A stretch of DNA of 64,000 nucleotides from JBGUVL01 sp964370395 (GTDB lineage Bacteria; Bacillota_I; Bacilli_A; Erysipelotrichales; Erysipelotrichaceae): the NCBI GenBank assembly GCA_964370395.1, contig CAYJIZ010000010.1, positions 1-64,000 of the forward strand, in the 5' to 3' direction. Positions within the stretch are counted from its first letter, which is position 1, and each line of letters begins with the position of its first letter. This document shows positions 1-8,488 of this stretch, one piece after another. Below the pieces are notes generated by a model. It saw only the letters and a list, made by a program, of their open reading frames with translations, did not search any database and was not told the origin of the DNA. Position numbers and translations under genes: made by a program.

Positions 1-122
1 CCTCTTTCCCATTTTGAAATCGCTTTGTCTGTGACATGAATTTTTTGAGCGAGTTCTGCTTGTGTCAATCCGCATTTTTTTCTTTGTTTTTGTAAATAGA
101 TACCGAACTTTTCCTTATCCAT
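1..122 (-). CDS. XRE-family helix-turn-helix regulator, N-terminal part
   Basis: The reverse strand opens with ATG at 122 and reads about 40 codons to the window edge. The peptide begins MDKEKFGIYLQKQRKK and continues with GLTQAELAQKIHV and AISKWER, the signature of an HTH_XRE (Cro/C1-type) DNA-binding domain. The ribosome binding site AGAGGTG lies just upstream of the start. Only the N-terminus is present, so the sensory or C-terminal part and any regulated target cannot be judged. It is divergent from mutS, with about 215 bases between them. Confidence 0.8.
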   Translation of the reverse strand, partial: MDKEKFGIYLQKQRKKCGLTQAELAQKIHVTDKAISKWER

Positions 123-296
123 AACGAAACACCTCTTTCCTCTATTTTGATTTTATGACAGATTGTTTAAGAATACAATCGACGTTTCGTTTACTTCAGC
201 ATTTTTATAGGAATAAAGTAGAAGGGATGCGTAATCTTAGTTGTATCACATTTCGTTTTGATTGTTTAATTAAGGTGTAAGAGAAACAAGTGATTA

Positions 297-305
297 TGGT
301 ATAAT
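297..305 (+). promoter_or_regulatory. Extended -10 promoter of mutS
   Basis: TGGTATAAT fits the extended -10 form TGnTATAAT, about 33 bases before the mutS ATG. No convincing -35 hexamer lies 17 bases upstream, as is acceptable for extended -10 promoters. Confidence 0.6.
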
Positions 306-337
306 GAAATGGCGAAAATAAAAAGAGGAAGTGGATT

Positions 338-2872
338 ATGGCAGAAAAGAAATATACACCGATGATGATGCAATATTTAGAAGTGAAAAAAGAACTGCAG
401 GACTGCATTGTTTTTTATCGTCTAGGTGATTTTTATGAAATGTTTTTTGAAGATGCCACAACTGCATCAAGTGAGTTGGATTTGGTGTTAACAGGAAGAA
501 ATGCAGGAGTGGAAGAAAAGATTCCAATGTGTGGTATTCCTTATCATGCTGCGAGTGGATACATTCAAAGGTTAACGCAAAAAGGATATAAAGTAGCGAT
601 TGTTGAACAATTAGAAGATGCGCAAGCAGGGAAAATTGTGAAACGAGACGTTGTGAAAATAGTTACGCCAGGAACCATTATGGAAGAAGTGAACGACGAA
701 AAAGAAAGCGTGTATATCGCTTCGGTTGTGGATTACCAATATGGGTTTGCTCTTACTTATTGTGAGATGACTTGTGGAGAAATCAGTGCGAAATGCGTTG
801 AACATAAAAAAGAAGAACTACAAAAAGCATTGCTATCTATGAATGTAAAAGAAGTAGTGGTGAGTGCTAACTTTGATGTTCGCTATCGTAAAGTGATAGA
901 GGACTTAGGAAGAGTTACCATTTCTCATTACGAAGACAAAACAATGAAAAAAGAATACGAACGCTTGGTAGAAGAAGTAGAAGATCATCGTATTTTAGAA
1001 AGTTTTGCATTGCTTACAAACTATTTAAACCATACCCAAAAAAGAAGTATGGCACATTTAGGAAAACTAGAATTGATGGAAGAGAATAGCTGTTTGCAAA
1101 TGGATTTCTCAACCAAACAAAATTTAGAGTTAGTAAGTACATTGCGTACGAATTCGAAGTCACAAACATTATGGGGATTCTTGGATAAAGCGAAGAGTGC
1201 AATGGGTAGTCGTATGCTTAAAAAATGGATTTTGTACCCATTAATTGATAAAGAAGAAATCAATCGTCGTTTGGATGCCATTGAATATTTAAATTTTAAC
1301 TTTATTTTAAAGGACGAATTACGCGAATATTTATCGCATGTATACGACCTAGAAAGACTAAGTGCAAAAATTGCTTATGGAAGTGCAACACCAAGAGATA
1401 TTTTACGTCTTGTATCTTCCCTTAAATATGCACCGATGATTGTCGACGTGTTTGCTGAATGCAAAGCATTTGAAATGTTTCATCATGTGGATACCTGTCG
1501 ACCTTTGTACAACAAAATTGAAGATATCATTGTGGACAACCCACCGCTTAATTTAAAAGAAGGGGGAGTCTTCAAAGAAGGATACCACGAAGAGTTAGAT
1601 GAGTGTCGTAAACTAAAAGATTCTGGGCGTGATTTTATTTTGGCGCTAGAAACAAAAGAGCGTGAACGAACAGGAGTCTCTTCTTTAAAAGTGGGATACA
1701 ATCGTATTTTTGGTTACTATATCGAAGTTCGTAAAGGAAATATTGATAAAATCAAAGAAGAGTTTGGATACGAAAGAAAACAAACGTTAGCGAATGCAGA
1801 ACGATTTGTAACAGTCGAATTGAAACAACAAGAAGATGCCATCTTGCATGCGCAAGAAAGAGCCATTCGTTTAGAAAGTGAATTGTACCAAAATCTATTA
1901 AACGAAATGAAAGTATACTTACCAAAATTGCATGAGTTGGCAAAAGTACTAGCAAGTATGGATGCAGTGTATGCACTAAGTGTCGTTTCAAGTGGAAAAA
2001 ACTATGTTCGTCCTACGTTCCATGAAGGACAAACACTAGCAATTGAAGACGCGAGACACCCTATCTTAGATGATATGATGAAAGTAAAAGGGTATGTTGC
2101 GAATTCTTTATCCATGCAAGAAGAGGATCAAATCATGATTATTACAGGACCGAATATGGGTGGGAAATCGACCTATATGCGACAAACGGCACTGTTAGTT
2201 ATCATGGCACAAATTGGTTGCTTTGTTCCTGCTCGAAAAGCAGACATGCCTATTTTTGATAAGATATTCACGCGTATTGGAGCGAGTGATGATATCATGA
2301 GTGGACAATCTACATTCATGGTAGAAATGATAGAAGCAAATTATGCGCTTCAAAATGCGAGTGATAACTCTTTGATTTTATTTGATGAAATCGGGAGAGG
2401 GACATCTACTTACGATGGTATGTCACTGGCGCAATCGATGTTGGAATACATCCATGAAAATACAAAAGCAAAAACATTGTTTTCTACGCATTACCATGAA
2501 TTAACTTCATTGGAAGAACGCTATGAAGGAATAAAAAACTTACATGTTGAAGTAGAAGAAAAAGACGATACCGTAACCTTCTTATATAAAATAAAAGATG
2601 GAAAAGCGGACAAATCATATGGAATTAATGTGGCTCGATTAGCAAAGTTACCAGAACACGTATTGTATCGTGCACAACAAATTTTAAATCATATTCAAAA
2701 AGAACAATTGGATTTGGATGTTGCGCATGATGTGGAAGGGATCAATGTCGTACAAGCAGATCCTAAACACGAAGAAGTGGTGAGTTTAATTGAAAGTGTT
2801 GATGAAAATTTAATGACGCCAATTAACGCATTACAATTTATTAGCGAACTGAAAGCGAAACTGAAGAAGTAG
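338..2872 (+). CDS. mutS: DNA mismatch repair protein MutS
   Basis: MutS recognises base mismatches and small loops and, with MutL, starts strand-specific repair. The 844-residue protein has the usual MutS length. The mismatch-reading Phe-Tyr-Glu motif is at residues 32-34 (GDFYEMFF). The Walker A motif GPNMGGKST is near residue 605 and is followed by the Walker B region LILFDEIGRGTSTYDG and the STHYHEL switch. The C-terminal helices (INALQFISELKAKLKK) resemble the MutS dimer/tetramer region. A GAGGAAG ribosome binding site precedes the ATG. mutS has its own promoter and terminator and is separated from mutL by three unrelated genes. It looks intact. Confidence 0.98.
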   Translation: MAEKKYTPMMMQYLEVKKELQDCIVFYRLGDFYEMFFEDATTASSELDLVLTGRNAGVEEKIPMCGIPYHAASGYIQRLTQKGYKVAIVEQLEDAQAGKIVKRDVVKIVTPGTIMEEVNDEKESVYIASVVDYQYGFALTYCEMTCGEISAKCVEHKKEELQKALLSMNVKEVVVSANFDVRYRKVIEDLGRVTISHYEDKTMKKEYERLVEEVEDHRILESFALLTNYLNHTQKRSMAHLGKLELMEENSCLQMDFSTKQNLELVSTLRTNSKSQTLWGFLDKAKSAMGSRMLKKWILYPLIDKEEINRRLDAIEYLNFNFILKDELREYLSHVYDLERLSAKIAYGSATPRDILRLVSSLKYAPMIVDVFAECKAFEMFHHVDTCRPLYNKIEDIIVDNPPLNLKEGGVFKEGYHEELDECRKLKDSGRDFILALETKERERTGVSSLKVGYNRIFGYYIEVRKGNIDKIKEEFGYERKQTLANAERFVTVELKQQEDAILHAQERAIRLESELYQNLLNEMKVYLPKLHELAKVLASMDAVYALSVVSSGKNYVRPTFHEGQTLAIEDARHPILDDMMKVKGYVANSLSMQEEDQIMIITGPNMGGKSTYMRQTALLVIMAQIGCFVPARKADMPIFDKIFTRIGASDDIMSGQSTFMVEMIEANYALQNASDNSLILFDEIGRGTSTYDGMSLAQSMLEYIHENTKAKTLFSTHYHELTSLEERYEGIKNLHVEVEEKDDTVTFLYKIKDGKADKSYGINVARLAKLPEHVLYRAQQILNHIQKEQLDLDVAHDVEGINVVQADPKHEEVVSLIESVDENLMTPINALQFISELKAKLKK

Positions 2873-2891
2873 TATCACTACTTCTTTTTAT
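2864..2891 (+). terminator. Rho-independent terminator after mutS
   Basis: AAGAAGTAG and CTACTTCTT form a 9-bp stem with a 5-base loop, followed by a T-rich tract. The left arm overlaps the mutS stop codon. Confidence 0.75.
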
Positions 2892-2894
2892 TTA

Positions 2895-2923
2895 TTGTGG
2901 TTTGGTTTTGTGGTAAGTATAAT
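2895..2923 (+). promoter_or_regulatory. Sigma-A promoter of the GNAT-isochorismatase gene
   Basis: TTGTGG, a 17-base spacer and TATAAT, ending about 21 bases before the start codon. It lies directly after the mutS terminator, so the downstream gene is probably transcribed independently. Confidence 0.65.
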
Positions 2924-2944
2924 AGTAGTAAAGTGAGGTAATGT

Positions 2945-3985
2945 ATGAAAGTAATAAAACTGTATGATGTGGATTTGAAAAAAGCATTTGCAATGCAAAA
3001 AGCGTTTCAAGAAGAGGAAAACGGTTTTGTGAATGTAACGTTTGGCTATGATTATGAGCAATTTGTTTCGTATGTAGAAAATTTAAGAAACTGTGAGAAG
3101 GGGAACAACTTACCAGAAGGTTTTGTAGCGTATAGTGTGTATGTATTAGTGAATGATGAAGAGGAGTATGTAGGGATATTTAACTTGCGTCATGAATTAA
3201 ATGATTTTTTAAGAAATGGACCAGGACACATTGGCTATGGAATTACAAAAGAACATCGAAAGAAAGGGTATGCTTCAAAAGGGTTAGCAATCATTTTAAA
3301 AGAGGCACAAAAACGTGGAATAAAAGAAGTTTATTTATCTGCAAATCTAGATAATCAAGCGAGTTTAAAAGTGCAACTTGCGAATGGTGCGAAAATTCAT
3401 CATCAAGATGATTCAAAATACTATACTAGAATTCAAATTGATGCGGGAAATAAGGGCACTGCACTTTTGGTTATTGATACACAAAAACAAATCACAAATA
3501 AGAAACTTTATCAGTTTGCATTGTTTGAAAAAAATATCGTAACACTTCTATCTGAAGCCAGAAAAAATAATATAGAAGTCGTGTATGTTCAACATGACGA
3601 TAAGGATGAGCAAGCATTATGCAAAGGAACAGAAGGATATGAAATTTACGATGCTTTTCAACCGATGAAAGGGGAAAAGATTTTTGAAAAAACAGTGAAT
3701 AGTGCTTTTAAAGACAGTGAGTTATTGTCTTATTTAAATGCAAAAGGAATCAATCGCGTTATCCTTGTTGGTTTGCAAACGGATTATTGTATTGATGCAA
3801 ATGTGAAAATTGCATTTGAACATGGATTAGAAGTAATTGTACCTGCGTATGCAAATACAACAGTAGACAATGAATTCATGTCAAAAGAGCAATCCTACCA
3901 TTACTATAATGATTTTATTTGGCCAAACCGTTATGCCAAGTGTTGTAGTATAGAAGAAGTGATTCGCCAAATAAGAGAACAATAA
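2945..3985 (+). CDS. GNAT N-acetyltransferase fused to an isochorismatase-like cysteine hydrolase
   Basis: This is a two-domain protein of 346 residues. Residues 1 to about 165 look like a GNAT acyltransferase: HIGYGITKEHRKKGYASKG is the acetyl-CoA-binding motif A, followed by LSANLDNQASLKVQLANGA. Residues about 170-346 are an isochorismatase/nicotinamidase-type domain with the family triad in place: Asp in ALLVIDTQ near 178, Lys in FEKTVNSAF near 249 and Cys in TDYCIDAN near 282. The join reads straight through with no slip, so this is a real fusion. Isochorismatase-fold enzymes hydrolyse amides such as nicotinamide or N-carbamoyl compounds. The substrate here is unknown. It stands alone between a promoter and a terminator. 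GAGG precedes the ATG. Confidence 0.88.
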   Translation: MKVIKLYDVDLKKAFAMQKAFQEEENGFVNVTFGYDYEQFVSYVENLRNCEKGNNLPEGFVAYSVYVLVNDEEEYVGIFNLRHELNDFLRNGPGHIGYGITKEHRKKGYASKGLAIILKEAQKRGIKEVYLSANLDNQASLKVQLANGAKIHHQDDSKYYTRIQIDAGNKGTALLVIDTQKQITNKKLYQFALFEKNIVTLLSEARKNNIEVVYVQHDDKDEQALCKGTEGYEIYDAFQPMKGEKIFEKTVNSAFKDSELLSYLNAKGINRVILVGLQTDYCIDANVKIAFEHGLEVIVPAYANTTVDNEFMSKEQSYHYYNDFIWPNRYAKCCSIEEVIRQIREQ

Positions 3986-4020
3986 AGGATTAGTATGGAT
4001 TTGCATCTAATCCTTTTTCT
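3984..4020 (+). terminator. Rho-independent terminator
   Basis: AAAGGATTAG and CTAATCCTTT form a 10-bp stem around a 13-base loop and are followed by a run of T. It closes the GNAT-isochorismatase transcript. Confidence 0.8.
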
Positions 4021-4133
4021 ATTTACATTAAATCGTTTTTAATTGTTGTAATAAAGAAGAATCATTTTCCATAATCTTCAAACTGTATTAAATGGATTAC
4101 ATAGTATACTCAGTTTATAGGAGGAGTAATGTA

Positions 4134-4640
4134 ATGAATTTTTTAGAAACAAGTAATGACATGATTTTTTTGTATGCAATATTCGCAATTAGCGTAATTG
4201 TTATAATTGCAGCGTTAATTATTAGAATAGTTGAAGAAAACCGATTGAAAAAAATGATAGATGATTTGGCGAACAATGCACTAATATTAACTCCAGAACA
4301 ATTTATGGAAATGCGTAAAAAGTCATTTGGTGGCAGAGGAAGACCATCTTACGTAGGACAATTCAATTTTCCTGGAGTGTACATTTTATATAATAAAACA
4401 AAAGAAATGTATTATGTGGGACAAGGGAAACAAGTGTTAAATCGGGTAAATGCACATTTTAGTGGCAAGGGAAATGGCGATGTTTATGCAGATTATAAAT
4501 ATGGTGATGCGTTTACAATTCAAATGATTGGATTAGAAGAAAGTGGCTTCGATTCTTTAAATCAATTAGAACGGTTTGTCATTTTGAGATACAATGCATT
4601 TTCAAAAGGATACAATCGAACACGAGGCAATCGCAATTAA
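4134..4640 (+). CDS. Membrane-anchored GIY-YIG domain protein
   Basis: The ATG at 4134 follows TAGGAGGAG at a normal distance, so I prefer it over the in-frame ATG at 4092. The 168-residue protein has one N-terminal transmembrane helix (about residues 10-32), a charged linker, then a GIY-YIG fold from about residue 78. PGVYILYN and YYVGQGK carry the two signature strands. They are followed by the Arg of LNRVNAHF, the catalytic-type Glu of QLERFVI and the Asn of GYNRTRGN. The nuclease residues therefore look intact. Soluble GIY-YIG domains act in UvrC, homing endonucleases and small UPF0213 proteins. A membrane-tethered form is less usual, and its substrate is not evident from the neighbours. 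Confidence 0.8.
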   Translation: MNFLETSNDMIFLYAIFAISVIVIIAALIIRIVEENRLKKMIDDLANNALILTPEQFMEMRKKSFGGRGRPSYVGQFNFPGVYILYNKTKEMYYVGQGKQVLNRVNAHFSGKGNGDVYADYKYGDAFTIQMIGLEESGFDSLNQLERFVILRYNAFSKGYNRTRGNRN

Positions 4641-4686
4641 AATAGTATGTCCTTTTAATAAGCTATTTCAATCGTAATGCATCATG

Positions 4687-4735
4687 TATAATAAAACATG
4701 AAAGAATAGTTATTTTTGACAATTAGTGCTATACT
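4687..4735 (+). promoter_or_regulatory. Candidate -10 elements before the small membrane protein
   Basis: A consensus TATAAT at 4687-4692 and an extended -10 TGCTATACT ending at 4735 both lie upstream of the gene starting at 4763. Neither has a good -35 at 17 bases. Which one is used cannot be told from sequence. Confidence 0.35.
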
Positions 4736-4762
4736 GAATACATAGAAAAGAGGTGATGGGCG

Positions 4763-5044
4763 ATGCGTTTTGATGATCCTGAAATGAGTCTTCTTTATCA
4801 TGAAAGTATTAAAGCGAATGATTATTTTGGTAAAGGAAAAGTAGTAGACAAAAAGAAGTTAATTGATGATTTTTCAATCAACAAAAATGTACAACAACGT
4901 ATTGATCATTACTCAAAAAAAGCAAATGATTTTTCAAAGCCAAATGCAGAGTTGCCAAAAACGATTATTAATGTGATTTCGATTATTACGTTATTAATCT
5001 TAACGTTTGTATTTGTTGGATTACCATTGTTTATGGGTAACTAG
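4763..5044 (+). CDS. Small tail-anchored membrane protein of unknown function
   Basis: I do not recognise this family. The 93-residue product is hydrophilic and lysine-rich for about 65 residues (for example KGKVVDKKKLIDDFS). It ends in a single hydrophobic helix (VISIITLLILTFVFVGLPLF) with only a few residues after it, so it is probably tail-anchored with its bulk in the cytoplasm. AGAGGTG precedes the ATG, and a strong terminator follows the stop. It lies between the GIY-YIG gene and mutL. No link in function is visible. Confidence 0.7.
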   Translation: MRFDDPEMSLLYHESIKANDYFGKGKVVDKKKLIDDFSINKNVQQRIDHYSKKANDFSKPNAELPKTIINVISIITLLILTFVFVGLPLFMGN

Positions 5045-5071
5045 AAGAAGGGATTTCCCTTCTTTTTTTAT
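5045..5071 (+). terminator. Rho-independent terminator before mutL
   Basis: AAGAAGGG, a 4-base loop, CCCTTCTT and seven T residues. Confidence 0.85.
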
Positions 5072-5082
5072 TACGTTTAAAA

Positions 5083-5111
5083 TTGTTATTTAAGAAGAAT
5101 TACCCTATAAT
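5083..5111 (+). promoter_or_regulatory. Sigma-A promoter of mutL-miaA-NUDIX
   Basis: TTGTTA, a 17-base spacer and TATAAT. The promoter occupies the region where an upstream in-frame start of mutL would fall, which supports the downstream start at 5149. Confidence 0.75.
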
Positions 5112-5148
5112 AAGAGAAGTAAAAAAAGAAATGTGGAGGATGGAAGCA

Positions 5149-7017
5149 ATGGCGAAAATTCAACGATTAGATCCACACCTTAGTAATATGATCGCTGCTG
5201 GTGAAGTAGTGGAAAGACCGATGGGTGTTGTGAAAGAGTTAGTCGAAAATAGTATTGATGCGAAAGCAAAAAACATAGAAATTCATATCAAAGAAGGTGG
5301 TTTAAATGAAATTATGATCATCGATGATGGGGTTGGTATGAGTGCACAAGATGCAAGTCTTGCTTTTGAACGTCATGCGACAAGTAAAATTGTAGAGATG
5401 AACGATTTGTGGAAAATCAGTACGATGGGATTTCGTGGAGAAGCCCTTCCTTCTATTGCCTCTGTTTCGCATGTTACTTTAAAGACGAGTGATGATAAAG
5501 ATGCGAGTGAAGTAGAAATCGAATACGGTACTTTAGTGAAAGCTGGTCCTGTTGGAACACCAAAAGGAACACAGATCATCGTTCGTAATTTGTTTCAAAA
5601 AACACCAGCACGTTTAAAACATTTAAAAACACCGCAATATGAATTTTCGTTAATCAGTGATGTGATTCAAAAATTTGCATTGGCTTTTAGCCACATTGCG
5701 TTTACCTTAACACATGATGGAAGAGAAGTGTTTTCTTCAAAAGGAAATGGAAATGTATTAGAAGTAATCATGGAAATCTATGGTCGTGATTGTGCTAAGT
5801 TAGCGATTGAAGTAAAAGGGGAAGATAACGATTACCAAATTCATGGGTATGCAATTCAACCAAGTCAAAATAGAGCAACCAAATATTATATGTTAGTGTA
5901 CATTAACGAACGTATGATTCGTTCTTATCGCTTGCAAAAAGCAATCGTTGAAGCCTATGCTCCTTATATGCCAAAGGATCGTTATCCAATCGTTGTGTTA
6001 GATATTAAAATGGATCCTAAACTTGTTGATGTGAATGTGCATCCAAGTAAGTGGGAAGTACGTTTATCAAAAGAAAAGCAATTGGAAGCACTAATCAAAG
6101 ATAGCTTAAGTGAATCGTTACGTAATAAGTTAGAAGTGAGCAGAGTGGAACGCAAAGAAAAAGAAATGATTGTGGAAACACCTAAATTTGATTTTGTGTA
6201 TCGTGAACAAGAGAAAGACAATACGATTGTAGAAGAAGTGAAGCAACAAGTTGTTGAAGAGTTTAAAGCATATAAGCAAGATGCATTAATAATGCAAGAA
6301 ACACAAGAAACACAAGTTCCACAAGAGCAAGAAGAAAGCGTAATAGAAGAAAGCTTGCCACCAAAAAAGGAAACAAGTGAATCTCTTGAACCATCACAAC
6401 CAAAAGCGTTTGTATCCAATTTAAGTGTTAATCCTTCGTTTCCCTATATGGAAGTAATCGGACAGATGAAAGGTTGCTATATTTTAGCGCAAGGAGAAGA
6501 AGGTTTGTATATCATAGACCAACATGCTGCACAAGAGCGTTACCATTATGAAGTCATTCAAGAGATGGTATTGTCAGGGGTGAAAGACAGCCAACCTTTA
6601 CTAGTACCGCTGACTATTGAATCAAGTATCAGTGCAGTGACGCAGATTGATGAGATTAACGCGCTATTAAATACGTTGGGAATTACACTAGAAGCATTTG
6701 GTAACCATACCTTTATCGTTCGTGAATTACCAATTTGGGTGCAAGATGTACAAGAAGAAAAGTTTATCCAAGATATGATTGATTACTTCTTAAAAAATAA
6801 TGAAATTAAAATAGAAGCGTTACGCAAACATGCGATTGCGACGATGGCTTGCCATTCTTCCATTCGCTTTAATCGCAATTTAACCATTGAAGAAATGAAA
6901 CAAGTCGTAGAAGATTTACGCAAATGCGAACAACCATTCCACTGCCCTCATGGAAGACCAACGTTTATTGAAATGAGCATGAAAGAATTAGAAAAAGAAT
7001 TCTATCGGGTGAAATAA
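5149..7017 (+). CDS. mutL: DNA mismatch repair protein MutL
   Basis: MutL couples mismatch recognition by MutS to strand incision. The start at 5149 follows GGAGG by nine bases and gives MAKIQRLDPHLSNMIAAG, the normal family start; the open frame extends further upstream only through the promoter. The N-terminal GHKL ATPase shows ELVENSIDA, DDGVGM and GFRGEALPSI. A glutamate- and glutamine-rich linker (about residues 345-420) leads to a C-terminal domain with DQHAAQERYHYE. This matches the DQHA-x2-E-x4-E metal site of endonuclease-active MutL, and CPHGRPT is also present. The organism therefore probably has nicking MutL and no MutH. The gene overlaps miaA by one base. Confidence 0.97.
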   Translation: MAKIQRLDPHLSNMIAAGEVVERPMGVVKELVENSIDAKAKNIEIHIKEGGLNEIMIIDDGVGMSAQDASLAFERHATSKIVEMNDLWKISTMGFRGEALPSIASVSHVTLKTSDDKDASEVEIEYGTLVKAGPVGTPKGTQIIVRNLFQKTPARLKHLKTPQYEFSLISDVIQKFALAFSHIAFTLTHDGREVFSSKGNGNVLEVIMEIYGRDCAKLAIEVKGEDNDYQIHGYAIQPSQNRATKYYMLVYINERMIRSYRLQKAIVEAYAPYMPKDRYPIVVLDIKMDPKLVDVNVHPSKWEVRLSKEKQLEALIKDSLSESLRNKLEVSRVERKEKEMIVETPKFDFVYREQEKDNTIVEEVKQQVVEEFKAYKQDALIMQETQETQVPQEQEESVIEESLPPKKETSESLEPSQPKAFVSNLSVNPSFPYMEVIGQMKGCYILAQGEEGLYIIDQHAAQERYHYEVIQEMVLSGVKDSQPLLVPLTIESSISAVTQIDEINALLNTLGITLEAFGNHTFIVRELPIWVQDVQEEKFIQDMIDYFLKNNEIKIEALRKHAIATMACHSSIRFNRNLTIEEMKQVVEDLRKCEQPFHCPHGRPTFIEMSMKELEKEFYRVK

Positions 7018-7937
7018 TGGAAAAAGTCATAGTATTAGTAGGGCCTACTGGAGTTGGAAAAACAAGTTTAAGCATTGCGTTAGCCAAAGCGGTTAACGGG
7101 GAAATCATTAGTGGGGATGCGTACCAATGTTACAAAGAGATGAGCATTGGAAGTGCGAAGATAAAAGAAGAAGAAAAAGAAGGTATCGCGCATTACTTAG
7201 TGGATTATATATCGTATAAAGAGGAATACAATGTAAAGGTATTCCAAGAAGAAGCACGCAAATGGATTAAAGATATCATCAGTCGTAAAAAAACACCTAT
7301 TATTTGCGGTGGAACAGGATTGTATATCAAAGCATTGTTGTATGATTATGTATTTGAAGAGGAAGAAGTGGATGAACAATACCTTGCTTCTTTACAAACA
7401 AAACAGCATTCTGAACTGTATGCGATGTTGCAAGAAATTGATCCAAAAGCTTGTGAGAGTATTCATGAAAACAATCGCAAACGGGTGATTCGTGCATTGA
7501 TGATGGCGCATCATGGAAGCAAAAAGAGCGAACGTTTAGAAAAACAAGAACACACGCTGTTGTATGATGCTTACATTGTAGGTGTAACAATGCCAAGAGA
7601 AGGTTTATATGAGCGAATTAACTTACGTGTTCATCAGATGATAGAGGAAGGGTTAGAAGCCGAAATCGATCGTTTGGTACAAAGCGAAGAGGATTTCTTG
7701 CTACAAAGTATGCGAGGAATTGGCTACAAAGAATGGGTAGGGTATTATCGCAAAGAAATGAGTTTGGATGAGACCATTGCTTTGATTCAAAAAAATTCGC
7801 GTAATTTTGCGAAACGTCAATATACATGGTTTCACAATCAGATGGATGTGCATTGGTATGATATGAGTCATAGTGAAACAAAAAGCGAAATCATAAAAGA
7901 TGTGAAACAATTTTTGGGAGAAGGAAATGAAAGTTAA
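7017..7937 (+). CDS. miaA: tRNA dimethylallyltransferase MiaA
   Basis: MiaA transfers a dimethylallyl group to A37 of tRNAs that read UNN codons. The 306-residue protein starts with the P-loop GPTGVGKTSL, followed by DAYQCYKEMSIGSAK and GGTGLYIKALL, all diagnostic of the family. The C-terminal region (NSRNFAKRQYTWFHNQ) matches the conserved end of bacterial MiaA. The ATG overlaps the mutL stop as TAATG, which implies translational coupling. The mutL-miaA order is common in bacteria. Confidence 0.97.
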   Translation: MEKVIVLVGPTGVGKTSLSIALAKAVNGEIISGDAYQCYKEMSIGSAKIKEEEKEGIAHYLVDYISYKEEYNVKVFQEEARKWIKDIISRKKTPIICGGTGLYIKALLYDYVFEEEEVDEQYLASLQTKQHSELYAMLQEIDPKACESIHENNRKRVIRALMMAHHGSKKSERLEKQEHTLLYDAYIVGVTMPREGLYERINLRVHQMIEEGLEAEIDRLVQSEEDFLLQSMRGIGYKEWVGYYRKEMSLDETIALIQKNSRNFAKRQYTWFHNQMDVHWYDMSHSETKSEIIKDVKQFLGEGNES

Positions 7938-8376
7938 ATTAAGTAATATGTGCCGTATTATCGACAACGATAAGGTAGTTGTACAAATGCGTACGAAGAA
8001 CGACTGGCCAGGCATTACGTTTCCAGGAGGGAAGGTAGAAAATAATGAGAGTATTTATGAATCTTGTGTTCGTGAAGTAAAAGAAGAGACGGGATTAGAT
8101 GTCTTTCATTTGTCACTAAAAGGAATAGTGCATTATCAATTACAAGAGAAAGAAGAGAAGTGGATTATCTATTTATATGAAACACACTCTTTCAGTGGGC
8201 AATTAAAACAAAGTGAAAACGAAGATGAAGTGTATTGGATGCCATTGGATGAATTAGCCAAAGCACCACTATCCAATGATTTGGATGTGTATTTAACTTT
8301 ATATGACAATCCACAAAAGCAAGAAGCATATGCGTATTGGTATGGAACGGATTCAAGCGAGTTCACAATATACTAG
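7927..8376 (+). CDS. NUDIX hydrolase, MutT-like
   Basis: The 149-residue protein carries a perfect Nudix box, G-x5-E-x7-REVKEETGL, in a segment starting GGKVENNESIYESC at about residue 35. This is the metal and pyrophosphate site that cleaves nucleoside diphosphates linked to another group. The start overlaps the end of miaA by 11 bases, and GGGAGAAGG inside miaA serves as its ribosome binding site. Being last in an operon that begins with mutL fits 8-oxo-dGTP cleansing, but the substrate is an inference because Nudix enzymes vary widely. Confidence 0.85.
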   Translation: MKVKLSNMCRIIDNDKVVVQMRTKNDWPGITFPGGKVENNESIYESCVREVKEETGLDVFHLSLKGIVHYQLQEKEEKWIIYLYETHSFSGQLKQSENEDEVYWMPLDELAKAPLSNDLDVYLTLYDNPQKQEAYAYWYGTDSSEFTIY

Positions 8377-8377
8377 G

Positions 8378-8405
8378 AAGGTGAGAACAAACTCACCTTT
8401 TTTGT
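8378..8405 (+). terminator. Rho-independent terminator of the mutL operon
   Basis: AAGGTGAG, a 6-base loop, CTCACCTT and a T run. Confidence 0.85.
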
Positions 8406-8488
8406 TTAAAACTATTTGAAAATACTATTGTATTTGCCAAGTCTTTTTAGTAAAATAGTGTAATATTTAGCAAAAAGGGGGGAACAAT

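Noticed and set aside
4716..4735. TTGACA followed by TATACT before the small membrane protein gene
   Set aside because: The spacer is only eight bases, too short for a sigma-A promoter. The extended -10 alone was kept as a weak candidate.
5083..5148. Longer mutL reading frame starting at 5083
   Set aside because: It would start inside the -35 element and adds residues not found in MutL. GGAGG supports 5149.
5982..6419. 145-codon open frame on the minus strand inside mutL
   Set aside because: It lies antisense to the MutL linker, is rich in Ser and Cys, and has no ribosome binding site or homology. It is a shadow of repetitive Gln/Glu codons.
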